The position numbers and the translations under genes were made by a program. Positions 23,049-30,757 of a stretch of DNA of 37,645 nucleotides are shown here, in pieces. Position 1 is the first letter of the stretch; the number at the start of each line of letters is the position of its first letter. The notes beneath the pieces were generated by a model. It was given only the letters and a program-made list of their open reading frames with translations. It was not told the DNA's origin and did not search any database. The stretch comes from Micavibrio sp. (lineage in GTDB: Bacteria; Pseudomonadota; Alphaproteobacteria; Micavibrionales; Micavibrionaceae): assembly GCA_030824805.1 (NCBI GenBank), contig JAPJRC010000015.1:1-37645 (forward strand), given 5' to 3'.

Positions 23049-25238
23049 TTATTTACCGGCGCCTTCCAACAAGGAGAAGTCGGCTATCTCGTGCACGGCG
23101 TCACGCAGCTGGCTGATAAGCGTAAGCCTGTTGGCGCGCATGTCGGGTGACTCCGCATTCACTGTTATTTTATCGAAGAATGAATAGACCGGTCCACGCA
23201 ATGAAACCAATAATGTCATGGCCTTCTGGTAGTCTTCGGATGCGATAGCCGATTTCATAGAGGGCAATACTCTAACCAAAGTGCCCTGCAACTCTTTCTC
23301 TTCGGTTTCGACCAAAAGCTTTTCGTTGAGGTCTGCAGCGCTATAGGATTTCTTATCCTTTTTTTCTTCAATTCTTAAAATGTTTGCCGCGCGGTTGTAT
23401 AACGCGACGACGGCCTGCCCCTCTTCGGTTAAAAGGGTTTTTTGCAGGGCTTCAAGCTTTTCTATCTGACCAGCAATATCGGTGATGTTATTCGTGAAGA
23501 CGGAGTCAATAATGTCATGCCGCATGTTCTTCTCACGCAACATTGCCTTCAGACGGTCTGCAAAAAACAGGATAAGGTCGTCCAGAACCTTTTCTTCCGG
23601 CAGGAATTTCTGAGCGGCGTTTTCGGACTTTTGCTGGTAGGCCTGGTATCCGAGCTTGAGCGCATCCTTAATATTGAAACGCAAGCCGTTCTCTATAATC
23701 AGACGCAAAATTCCAAGAGCAGCTCTGCGCAAAGCATAAGGATCTTTGCTGCCCGTAGGCTTTTCGTCTATCGAGAAAAATCCTACAAGCACATCAATTT
23801 TATCAGCCATTGCTACGATAATAGATACAGGCGCGGTGGGGCACGTATCACCAGGGCCTAGCGGCGAATAATGCTCCTTAACCGCGGTTGCGACATCCTT
23901 GGTTTCACCATCATGCTGTGCATAATAGCCGCCCATAATGCCTTGCAGTTCAGGGAATTCGCCAACCATGCCTGTCACAAGATCCGCTTTTGCCAGCAAG
24001 CTTGCTCTTTTAATTTCGGTTTCTTTTTTTGCGATTTCGGCGTGACCGGAAAGAAGTTTTCCAAGGCCAGTGGAAAGATATTCCAATCTCGTTACTTTTT
24101 CGGCCATGGAGCCAAGCTTCGCATGGAAAACAATCGATGATAACTGTGTAAGACGGCTTTCCAGCGTTTCTTTACGGTCCAGATCCCAAAAGAATTTTGC
24201 ATCGGAAAAGCGCGCGCGCAAAACCCGTTCATTCCCCGCTATGATAGCCGCCCCATTGTCTGCCGTTTCAAGGTTGGCCGTGATAATGAACGAAGGTTGC
24301 ATGGCGCCTTCCGCATCAACAACGCTAAAATATTTCTGGTTGTTACGCATTGTGGTGATAAGAACCTCGGGCGGCACTTCCATAAACTGTTGATCGATGT
24401 TCCCGATCAGGGGGACCGGCCATTCCGTCAAACCGGACACTTCTTCAAGAAGCCCCTCATCATCTTTCAAAAAAGTATTTTTTGCAGAAAGAATTTTCTG
24501 CGCCGATTCTCTTATCTTTTTCTTTCTCTCGTCCCGGTCGATCAGGACTTTCGCAGCCAGCATTTTCTGCACATAATCATTATAACTTTCTACGGTTATT
24601 TTGCCCGAACTCATAAATCTATGACCCTCGGTTACATTTGATATTTTTATACAGGAGTGGGCTTTAGCATTATCAAAGTTATCAATGTGATTCATTGAGG
24701 CGGGCGTACCCGTCGAACCATCGCCTAGATACACATAGTAGGGCAGAATTTTTCCATCAAATATGGCTATGATCGAGCGCAATGGGCGGACCCATCTGAA
24801 TGACCCTTCCGCCCAGTTCTGGCTTTTTTTCCATGGAAAGTTATGAAGAACATTCCAAAGTATTTGCGGCAGTACAATTTCTGTTTTCTGCGCAGGCACT
24901 TTTGTCACAGCTATCCAAAAGTTTCCTTTCGGTGTTTCTATCTGCTTGCATTGATCAAGGGACGTTAAGCCTGCACTCTTTAAGAATCCGCTCACGGCAG
25001 CTTCGGGCGCTCCAACTTTCGGTCCCTTGCGTTCTTCTTCTCTCGGCGCACTTTCCACCGGCAGGCCTTCTACAACCAGTCCCAGACGTCTTGCGGTTAC
25101 AAATGTTTTAACTTCCCCGAACTCCAGATTTTGTGCGGAAAGACCTTCGGTAAAAAGTTTGCGCAAATCTTCCATAGCCTGCTTTTGAAAGCGGGCGGGA
25201 ATTTCTTCGGAAAAAAGTTCTAAAAAGAATTCGGCCAT
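23049..25238 (-). CDS. glyS: Glycyl-tRNA synthetase beta subunit
   Basis: Beta chain of the bacterial alpha2-beta2 glycyl-tRNA synthetase, needed for tRNA binding and activity. The 729-aa product starts MAEFFLELFSEEIPARFQ, which is the standard family beginning, and includes the WPVPLIGNID, VPPEVLITTMRNNQKYFSV and KDPYALRRAALGILRLI blocks. Length is normal. It follows glyQ after 8 bases, so they are co-transcribed. The ribosome binding site is weak (AGAGAA), consistent with translation coupled to glyQ. Confidence 0.97.
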   Translation of the reverse strand: MAEFFLELFSEEIPARFQKQAMEDLRKLFTEGLSAQNLEFGEVKTFVTARRLGLVVEGLPVESAPREEERKGPKVGAPEAAVSGFLKSAGLTSLDQCKQIETPKGNFWIAVTKVPAQKTEIVLPQILWNVLHNFPWKKSQNWAEGSFRWVRPLRSIIAIFDGKILPYYVYLGDGSTGTPASMNHIDNFDNAKAHSCIKISNVTEGHRFMSSGKITVESYNDYVQKMLAAKVLIDRDERKKKIRESAQKILSAKNTFLKDDEGLLEEVSGLTEWPVPLIGNIDQQFMEVPPEVLITTMRNNQKYFSVVDAEGAMQPSFIITANLETADNGAAIIAGNERVLRARFSDAKFFWDLDRKETLESRLTQLSSIVFHAKLGSMAEKVTRLEYLSTGLGKLLSGHAEIAKKETEIKRASLLAKADLVTGMVGEFPELQGIMGGYYAQHDGETKDVATAVKEHYSPLGPGDTCPTAPVSIIVAMADKIDVLVGFFSIDEKPTGSKDPYALRRAALGILRLIIENGLRFNIKDALKLGYQAYQQKSENAAQKFLPEEKVLDDLILFFADRLKAMLREKNMRHDIIDSVFTNNITDIAGQIEKLEALQKTLLTEEGQAVVALYNRAANILRIEEKKDKKSYSAADLNEKLLVETEEKELQGTLVRVLPSMKSAIASEDYQKAMTLLVSLRGPVYSFFDKITVNAESPDMRANRLTLISQLRDAVHEIADFSLLEGAGK

Positions 25239-25246
25239 TTTATTCT

Positions 25247-26137
25247 CTATACGTTAGCGCTTGCTGAATTTTTAACCCAAAGTTCGCAGCATTGGCGTGC
25301 GAGGTTTCGAACCCGCCCTATGTAACTTGCCCTTTCGACAACGGATATAACCCCGCGTGCGTCCAGCAAGTTAAAAGTATGTCCGGATAGCAGCATCTGG
25401 TCATACGCAGGAAGAGCCAGACCTGCGTCTATCAGCTTCTGGCTCTCCGCTTCGCAGGCGGCAAAGCGGTGGAAGAGTTCGTCTGTGTTGGAATGTTCGA
25501 AGTTGTACGCGGACTGTTCAACTTCGTTGCGCAGAAACACATCGCCATATGTCTTTCCACCTTTGTCACGCGGCACGCCGTTGAAGTCCAGATCATAAAC
25601 ATTCTCGAGCCCTTGAAGATACATCGCAAGGCGTTCGATACCATAAGTGATTTCTGCCGGTACCGGATTGCAATCAATACCGCCCACCTGCTGGAAATAA
25701 GTGAATTGCGTTACTTCCATACCGTCGCACCATACCTCCCAGCCTAGCCCCCATGCGCCCAGCGTGGGGTTTTCCCAGTCATCTTCGACAAAGCGTATGT
25801 CATGTTTGTTTAAATCAAGGCCGAGAGTCTTCAGGCTGTTTAGATATAGCTCCAGAATATTATCCGGCGACGGCTTCATAAGAACCTGGAACTGGTAGTA
25901 ATGCTGCAGGCGATTGGGGTTTTCGCCATAGCGTCCATCTTTTGGGCGGCGCGACGGCTGCACATATGCGCAATTCCAGATTTTGTCAGGGCCAAGCGCG
26001 CGCAAAGTGGTCGCGGGGTGCGATGTCCCGGCGCCGACATTCATGTCATAAGGTTGCAGAATAGTGCACCCCTGCTCCGCCCAGTAATTCTGAAGCTTAA
26101 GAATAATTCCTTGAACGCTGACTGCCGAGTTGACCAT
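25247..26137 (-). CDS. glyQ: Glycyl-tRNA synthetase alpha subunit
   Basis: Catalytic alpha chain of tetrameric glycyl-tRNA synthetase; class II active site forming glycyl-adenylate. The 296-aa product contains the conserved YWAEQGCTILQPYDMNVGAG-type start, YVQPSRRPKDGRYGENPNR (motif 2 region), YFQQVGGIDCNPVPAEITYGIERLAMYLQ (motif 3 region). Nothing is missing. It is the first gene of glyQ-glyS, about 100 bases after the sulfhydrylase gene on the same strand, with a candidate promoter in that gap. Confidence 0.97.
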   Translation of the reverse strand: MVNSAVSVQGIILKLQNYWAEQGCTILQPYDMNVGAGTSHPATTLRALGPDKIWNCAYVQPSRRPKDGRYGENPNRLQHYYQFQVLMKPSPDNILELYLNSLKTLGLDLNKHDIRFVEDDWENPTLGAWGLGWEVWCDGMEVTQFTYFQQVGGIDCNPVPAEITYGIERLAMYLQGLENVYDLDFNGVPRDKGGKTYGDVFLRNEVEQSAYNFEHSNTDELFHRFAACEAESQKLIDAGLALPAYDQMLLSGHTFNLLDARGVISVVERASYIGRVRNLARQCCELWVKNSASANV

Positions 26138-26165
26138 GTCCTTAACCTGCTAATTTTATTGTAAA

Positions 26166-26194
26166 TTAGTAGCTTAGGAACTCTAGTATTTCAA
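26166..26194 (-). promoter_or_regulatory. Candidate promoter of glyQ-glyS
   Basis: TTGAAA (26189-26194) and TACTAA (26166-26171) on the minus strand with a 17-base spacer, about 28 bases before the glyQ start. No Gly-rich leader ORF or terminator is present between them. Confidence 0.4.
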
Positions 26195-26238
26195 TCTATT
26201 ATGGAGGCAAAAGCATAAATTTATGGCAATTACTCTCA

Positions 26239-27498
26239 TTAACGGGGCGCATGCGCCAACGCCCGGGCCAAACTTTCCAAAGTTTTATCAGCATCCCCTG
26301 CAGAAAGCGAAATTCTAAGGCTTCCCTGTTCTATGCCGATGGCTTTTCTCTGCTCGTCCGACAATTGCCTGTGCGTGGTTGTTGCGGGATGTGAAATTAA
26401 ATTCTTGCCAGCATCCCCAATGTTAACAGCATGCAGGAAATGATCACTAACCTTGTCAATGACATGTGCGGCTGCAGGAAGTCCGCCTTTTAGTGTAACA
26501 AGGATGGGCCCCGCCACCCCGTCAGGTAAATACAATTTTGCGCGCTCATGATTGGGGTCCGTTTCCAGTCCAGCGTATCTTACAACATCCACCGCAGGAT
26601 GCGCTGACAGGAATTCGGCAATTTTTTTGGTAGCCCCAATATGTCCCTGAAGCCGCCCGGGCAGGGAATAAAAATTCCGGTGTATGATGTCTGCCTTTTC
26701 CGGTGCCAATATAGAGCCATCAACCGTCAATTGCGACTGTAACGCCTTAACGAAGGCGCGCTCTTTAAATCTCTCAGCAACAGACGGCGCGCCACCAACA
26801 GAAGCTGAAAGGACCGGGTAGCGCCTGTCATTTTCCCAATTGAATTTGCCTGCATCTATTGCAATGCCTGCAGCGGCGTTGCCTTTGCCGTTAATGTATT
26901 TTGTTGCAGAATACACAACAATATCAGCCCCGTGTTCAATAGGCCTCAAAATCAAAGGAGCCGTTGTGTTGTCAACAACCACCGGAATATTATATTTCGA
27001 AGCCACTTCCTTTAATCCTTTAAAGTCTGCGACATCACTTGCGGGATTTGCAACGCCTTCAAAAAAGAAAGCGCGCGTTTTATCTGTTATCTGCGCTTCA
27101 AAACTTGCAGGATCTGTTGCATCCGCCCATTTAAAAGTAACCCCGAAACGCGAAAGAAGGCCGGAATGAATGGCGTTTGTCCCGCCAAAGACGTGACTGG
27201 CCACCACAATCTCGGTGTCTTGCGCGGTAAGAAGCTGAATAACATTACGCACGGCAGCCTGGCCGGAAGCATAGGCCACAGCGCCTACACCGCCTTCAAA
27301 TTTGTTTAGCGTGCTGGTCAACGCAGATACAGTAGGGTTGTGCGGGCGTGCATAAATATCGACTTCAATGTCTCCGCGAAAGGCGGCCTCTGCACCTTCA
27401 AGGCCATCCGGCAAAGGGAAAGCAACATCGGTTACAACTGGCGCAGGCTCATAAGTGCCTACGAGAGATTTAAAACGGTCATGCAATGTATGCGTCAT
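26239..27498 (-). CDS. O-acetylhomoserine sulfhydrylase-like PLP enzyme
   Basis: Cys/Met-metabolism PLP enzyme, 419 aa, most like O-acetylhomoserine (thiol)-lyases, which make homocysteine (or methionine) from O-acetylhomoserine and sulfide (or methanethiol). The PLP lysine is K200 in YSATKYINGKGN; VVVDNTTAPL supplies the cofactor-binding Asp; HNPTVSALTSTLNKFEGG is the substrate-side motif. Starting at 27498 (MTHTL) places GGAG seven to eight bases upstream; the longer frame would need a TTG. It is preceded by a SAM-II type aptamer and a 29-codon ORF, so expression should fall when SAM is abundant. A cystathionine gamma-synthase or methionine gamma-lyase role is less likely. Confidence 0.85.
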   Translation of the reverse strand: MTHTLHDRFKSLVGTYEPAPVVTDVAFPLPDGLEGAEAAFRGDIEVDIYARPHNPTVSALTSTLNKFEGGVGAVAYASGQAAVRNVIQLLTAQDTEIVVASHVFGGTNAIHSGLLSRFGVTFKWADATDPASFEAQITDKTRAFFFEGVANPASDVADFKGLKEVASKYNIPVVVDNTTAPLILRPIEHGADIVVYSATKYINGKGNAAAGIAIDAGKFNWENDRRYPVLSASVGGAPSVAERFKERAFVKALQSQLTVDGSILAPEKADIIHRNFYSLPGRLQGHIGATKKIAEFLSAHPAVDVVRYAGLETDPNHERAKLYLPDGVAGPILVTLKGGLPAAAHVIDKVSDHFLHAVNIGDAGKNLISHPATTTHRQLSDEQRKAIGIEQGSLRISLSAGDADKTLESLARALAHAPR

Positions 27499-27537
27499 TA
27501 TACGCTCCAAAAAATGAGAATTATGTGGAAAGGAAAA

Positions 27538-27627
27538 TTATGCCGGAATGCGCATTTGCATATCATGAATGATATAGCAAAAAACCGGTGCGGATATATT
27601 TGGGAAATAATAGCTATTAGGCTTCAT
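27538..27627 (-). CDS. 29-aa upstream ORF between SAM-II aptamer and sulfhydrylase
   Basis: A short ORF beginning MKPNSYYFPN and ending MQMRIPA, with an ideal ribosome binding site: AGGAG (27634-27638) six bases before the ATG. It contains three Met codons, two close together near its end. It lies about 43 bases downstream of the SAM-II aptamer and stops 39 bases before the sulfhydrylase start. The riboswitch is better placed to gate this ORF than the enzyme gene, so the ORF may relay control by coupling. It could also be a genuine small protein; I recognise no family. Confidence 0.5.
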   Translation of the reverse strand: MKPNSYYFPNISAPVFCYIIHDMQMRIPA

Positions 27628-27669
27628 TATACACTCCTGACAGTTAAACCGCAGGATAAACCTAACGGC

Positions 27670-27718
27670 AATTTAGCTTTTGTTAACGCGGTAGCAAGCA
27701 GCTTCAAATCCCGCGGAA
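27670..27718 (-). promoter_or_regulatory. SAM-II riboswitch (metA-type aptamer)
   Basis: Read on the minus strand the segment has the SAM-II signature in order: stem arm CGCGG, GATTTGA, GCTTGC, closing arm CCGCG, TTAACAAA and AGCTAAA. CGCGG (27711-27715) pairs with CCGCG (27687-27691), and the A-rich 3' part provides the pseudoknot strand. Compared with the consensus GGUGAUUUG it has GGGAUUUG, a small deviation. SAM-V shares much of this core and is not excluded. It stands before an O-acetylhomoserine sulfhydrylase gene, the classic context in Alphaproteobacteria. Confidence 0.75.
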
Positions 27719-27753
27719 GGCATCTTCGCTGTACATAAAACAGTAAAGATGCC
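27719..27753 (-). terminator. Hairpin between the gamma-lyase gene and the SAM-II aptamer
   Basis: Inverted repeat GGCATCTT (27719-27726) / AAGATGCC (27746-27753) with extra CTG/CAG pairs inside. It starts 15 bases after the cystathionine gamma-lyase stop and ends where the aptamer begins. There is no T run after it on the minus strand, so it may be a weak terminator or an mRNA-end stabiliser. Confidence 0.4.
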
Positions 27754-27767
27754 CTCAACGTCAATCA

Positions 27768-28940
27768 TTATTTTGCCAGCAGGGCTTCCTGTAAATCTGC
27801 CTGAAGATCTTCAATATTTTCAATGCCTACAGATAGCCGGATTAGGCCTTCAACTATTCCCAAAGACTTTCTGGTCTCCGGCGGGATTGTTGCATGTGTC
27901 ATGATGGCGGGATGTTCGATCAGGCTTTCAATGCCGCCAAGACTCTCTGCCAAAGTGAATACGCGCGTTGTTTTAAGGAATTTGGTCGCCCTTTCCAAAC
28001 CGCCTTCAACAACAATTGTAATCATACCGCCGTAGCCGGTTTTCATTTGTTTTTTTGCAAGCTCATGTTGCGGGTGGCTTTCCAAGCCAGGATATATAAC
28101 TTTTTCTATACCGCTCTGCTTTTCAAGCCATGATGCAAGTTTAAGCGCATTGTTGCTATGCCTTTCCATACGGATGCCGAGGGTTTTCAAACCACGATGC
28201 ATAAGAAAAGAATCAAAAGGCCCCGCAATGCTGCCCACCGCGTTCTGTACGAACCCGATCTTTTCAGCCAAGTCACTACGGTTTGTCACAGCTACGCCGC
28301 CAATAATATCAGAGTGCCCGTTGATATATTTCGTTGCGGAATGAACGACAATATCAGCGCCCAGCGTGAGGGGTTTTTGTATGTAAGGCGAGGCAAACGT
28401 ATTATCTACGGCGAGAATGATATTGTGCTTCTTGGCCAATTTTGCGATCTCCGCAATATCCGCAAGTTTAAGAAGCGGGTTCGTCGGCGTTTCAAGCCAG
28501 ATAAGTTTTGTTTCACTTGTTATTGCAGCCTCAAGCAATTTCAGGTCTGAAAGATCGACATATTTTACCTGCAAGCCTGCCGAATGTTTGCGCACGCGTT
28601 CGAAGAGACGGAAGCTTCCTCCGTATAGATCATCCATAGCGATAATTTGCGAACCATGGTCAAGCGTATCAAGAATAGCCCCTATTGCCGCAAGACCGGA
28701 CGAAAAAGCAAAGCCTGCCGTTCCTTCTTCCAATGCGGCTATGGCGCGTTCAAAAGCAAAGCGTGTCGGATTGTGGCTGCGCCCATAATCCAAACCTTTA
28801 TGTACACCGGGCGCTTCCTGAATATATGTCGAGGTTGCATAAATCGGCGTGATGACAGCTCCGGTGGTCGGATCGGGATATTGCCCCGCATGAATAGCGT
28901 TGGTGTCAAACCTGTAATGTTTTTTAGTATCGAGAGTCAT
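27768..28940 (-). CDS. Cystathionine gamma-lyase/gamma-synthase family PLP enzyme
   Basis: PLP enzyme of 390 aa from the Cys/Met-metabolism family. PLP lysine is K204 in HSATKYINGHSD; YGRSHNPTR (52-60) and SLGGIESLIEHPAIMTH are the substrate-binding motifs shared by cystathionine gamma-synthase and gamma-lyase. Sequence alone does not separate the two. Its position 2 bases after a cystathionine beta-synthase gene favours gamma-lyase, which would complete reverse transsulfuration: homocysteine to cystathionine to cysteine. Transcription should be controlled by the polycysteine leader upstream of the beta-synthase. Confidence 0.9.
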   Translation of the reverse strand: MTLDTKKHYRFDTNAIHAGQYPDPTTGAVITPIYATSTYIQEAPGVHKGLDYGRSHNPTRFAFERAIAALEEGTAGFAFSSGLAAIGAILDTLDHGSQIIAMDDLYGGSFRLFERVRKHSAGLQVKYVDLSDLKLLEAAITSETKLIWLETPTNPLLKLADIAEIAKLAKKHNIILAVDNTFASPYIQKPLTLGADIVVHSATKYINGHSDIIGGVAVTNRSDLAEKIGFVQNAVGSIAGPFDSFLMHRGLKTLGIRMERHSNNALKLASWLEKQSGIEKVIYPGLESHPQHELAKKQMKTGYGGMITIVVEGGLERATKFLKTTRVFTLAESLGGIESLIEHPAIMTHATIPPETRKSLGIVEGLIRLSVGIENIEDLQADLQEALLAK

Positions 28941-28942
28941 TA

Positions 28943-30364
28943 TTATGCTTTTCCTGTTGTTTTACGTAGATGATTGAGAAAATCGATGGCCGTGATCAGA
29001 CCAAGGAACTTCCCGCCAGCCGTAACAGCGGCCACCCTGCCCTTTTCAAAAATAGGTAGAAGATCGGTAATAGGTTTGTCGACCTCTATGGTAACAAGCT
29101 TGTCGCTCATAACTTGCCCCGCCGTCGCCGCAAAACCGCCAGGGTTTCCTACGACGGTTATAAGAACATCGGCCTCGTCGATAAGGCCAACAATCTCATC
29201 ATTCTCCAGCACAGGCACTTGCGATACATCATACAGCTTCATTTTTGCATAGACTTGCTGCAACGTTTCGCTTCCCGAGACAAAAACCACATCGCCGCGC
29301 GACAATGGTCGTGCAATAAGGTCACGCAGATCGTTTGCAGGAACGACATTGGAAGATAGCCCCTGGTCATTCAACCAAAACGGGTTGTATATTTTGGAAA
29401 GATACTTATTTCCACTGTCGCAAACAAAAGTTACCACACGCTTCTTTTCTGTTTGCGCACGGCAATATTTCAAAGCAGCGGCGATAAGCGTTCCCGAGGA
29501 AGATCCGCATAGAATTCCCTCTTTTTTAAGGATTTCCTGCGAAGTGCTGATACTTTCATCGTCTTTGATCGTGTAGGCATGTGACACAAGATCAAGATCT
29601 GCGTTCTGGGGGATAAAATCCTCGCCTATCCCCTCTACCAACCAGCTTCCCGGTTCTATCATTACGCCGTGTTCGACATATGGTGCAAGTATGGAGCCTT
29701 TTGGGTCCGCCAGAACCATTTCGGTTTTAGATGAAACGGATTTTATATATCGGCCGACACCGGTTAAAGTCCCACCGGATCCGACGCCGCAGACTATCGC
29801 ATCGACATTGTGATTCATTTGCTCCCATATTTCGGGCCCTGTAAATTTTTCATGTGTTTCCGGATTGGCAGGGTTTTCGAACTGATTCACGTAGAAAGCA
29901 TTTGGCATACTGGCAGCAATTGCCGCGGCTTTATCTTGATAATAATCCGGATGACCACGCAGCACGTCTGAGCGCGTCATGATGACCTCTGCGCCCATCG
30001 CCTTCATGTGGAATATTTTTTCCTGACTCATCTTGTCCGGGATCACAAGTATCAGCTTGTATCCCTTCTGGGTGGCTACAAGCGTCAGGCCCAGCCCCGT
30101 ATTTCCAGCCGTTGCCTCAACAAGAGTATCGCCTGGTTTAATTTTTCCTGCTTTTTCCGCAGCCTCGATCATATTCAAGGCGATCCGGTCTTTTATGGAA
30201 CCGCCTGGATTCTGGCTTTCGAGCTTGAGGTAAAGTTCGCAAGGTCCGGTGTCGATATTATGAACGCGGACGAGCGGCGTATTGCCGATTAGGTCGAGAA
30301 CCGAACGGTTTACAAGTGATGGCATGAAATTGGTCGTGTGTTGTTTGGGGAATGGTACGATCAT
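28943..30364 (-). CDS. Cystathionine beta-synthase with C-terminal CBS domain pair
   Basis: Condenses homocysteine and serine to cystathionine; cytosolic PLP fold-type II enzyme. The 473-aa product has the catalytic domain (about 20-340) with K58 in NPGGSIKDR as PLP lysine, EATAGNTGLGL as the substrate loop and GVGSGGTLTGVGRYIK binding the phosphate. Two CBS motifs (about 350-410 and 415-470) follow, which in the animal enzyme bind SAM and regulate activity. The N-terminal heme domain of animal CBS is absent, as is usual in bacteria. A start at 30364 has AGGA upstream; MPSLVNRS at 30325 is an alternative. It heads the operon with the gamma-lyase, behind the Cys leader. Confidence 0.92.
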   Translation of the reverse strand: MIVPFPKQHTTNFMPSLVNRSVLDLIGNTPLVRVHNIDTGPCELYLKLESQNPGGSIKDRIALNMIEAAEKAGKIKPGDTLVEATAGNTGLGLTLVATQKGYKLILVIPDKMSQEKIFHMKAMGAEVIMTRSDVLRGHPDYYQDKAAAIAASMPNAFYVNQFENPANPETHEKFTGPEIWEQMNHNVDAIVCGVGSGGTLTGVGRYIKSVSSKTEMVLADPKGSILAPYVEHGVMIEPGSWLVEGIGEDFIPQNADLDLVSHAYTIKDDESISTSQEILKKEGILCGSSSGTLIAAALKYCRAQTEKKRVVTFVCDSGNKYLSKIYNPFWLNDQGLSSNVVPANDLRDLIARPLSRGDVVFVSGSETLQQVYAKMKLYDVSQVPVLENDEIVGLIDEADVLITVVGNPGGFAATAGQVMSDKLVTIEVDKPITDLLPIFEKGRVAAVTAGGKFLGLITAIDFLNHLRKTTGKA

Positions 30365-30423
30365 AAGTTTCTGTCCTGTTTCCCGCGGCTTTTAAACGTA
30401 TATGCGGGAGTATCCTGTGCTGT

Positions 30424-30464
30424 AGAAAACCGAAAGCTCCCAAGCTGCGCTGTGCGCGGGGAGC
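30424..30464 (-). terminator. Attenuator terminator in the cystathionine beta-synthase leader
   Basis: On the minus strand, GCTCCC (30459-30464) pairs with GGGAGC (30436-30441), with an internal GCGC/GCGC stem, and is followed by TTTCGGTTTTCT (complement of 30424-30435). It lies 12 bases after the stop of the MFLICCC ORF and 60 bases before the gene. A second inverted repeat CCCGC/GCGGG (30382-30408) lies nearer the start codon. Confidence 0.6.
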
Positions 30465-30475
30465 AAAAGAGATGG

Positions 30476-30499
30476 TTAACAACAACAGATCAGAAACAT
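30476..30499 (-). CDS. Polycysteine leader peptide MFLICCC
   Basis: A 7-codon ORF: ATG TTT CTG ATC TGT TGT TGT TAA. Three consecutive cysteine codons end the peptide. It lies in the leader of an operon whose product is cysteine (cystathionine beta-synthase and gamma-lyase), with a promoter about 20 bases upstream and a terminator hairpin just downstream. AAGGA is 12 bases before the ATG, further than ideal. Stalling at the Cys codons when charged tRNA-Cys is scarce would control formation of the hairpin. Cys-codon leader ORFs with this role are known in mycobacteria; I know of none described for this operon. Confidence 0.65.
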   Translation of the reverse strand: MFLICCC

Positions 30500-30525
30500 A
30501 TTTTTTGATAATCCTTATACAAAAA

Positions 30526-30554
30526 CCTTAAAGAGCCTTCACCCTGACTGTCAA
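30526..30554 (-). promoter_or_regulatory. Promoter of the Cys leader and CBS operon
   Basis: Perfect -35 TTGACA (30549-30554) on the minus strand with a weak -10, TTAAGG (30526-30531), 17 bases away. Transcription would start near 30518, leaving about 19 bases before the MFLICCC ATG. Confidence 0.4.
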
Positions 30555-30757
30555 TCTAAAATGTGATGACAGAGAGCAGCAGCATTAGAGGTTGTGACAG
30601 GCTATTCAGAAATTTTCTATAACCCCCTTATACATATAACAATATATTCAACATGTTAGCGGGGATTTTTCTTTTGTTTCGTATTAAGCGGCTGATGGAA
30701 TTTTTACATTAGAAATCAGTTTGTTACTTATTAAATATAATATAGCTTTCTTATTAC
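30555..30757 (+). promoter_or_regulatory. AT-rich upstream region of the kinase-phytochrome cluster
   Basis: About 200 AT-rich bases between the divergent transcription units. A perfect TATAAT (30736-30741) stands 16 bases before the kinase ATG, without a recognisable -35 at 15-18 bases and with no ribosome binding site after it, so initiation may need an activator and the mRNA may be nearly leaderless. I see no other gene or RNA here. Confidence 0.35.

Noticed and set aside
23037..23064. GGTAA...TTACC inverted repeat at the kinase/glyS convergent junction
   Set aside because: It is weak and partly inside the glyS coding end, without a T run in the right place.
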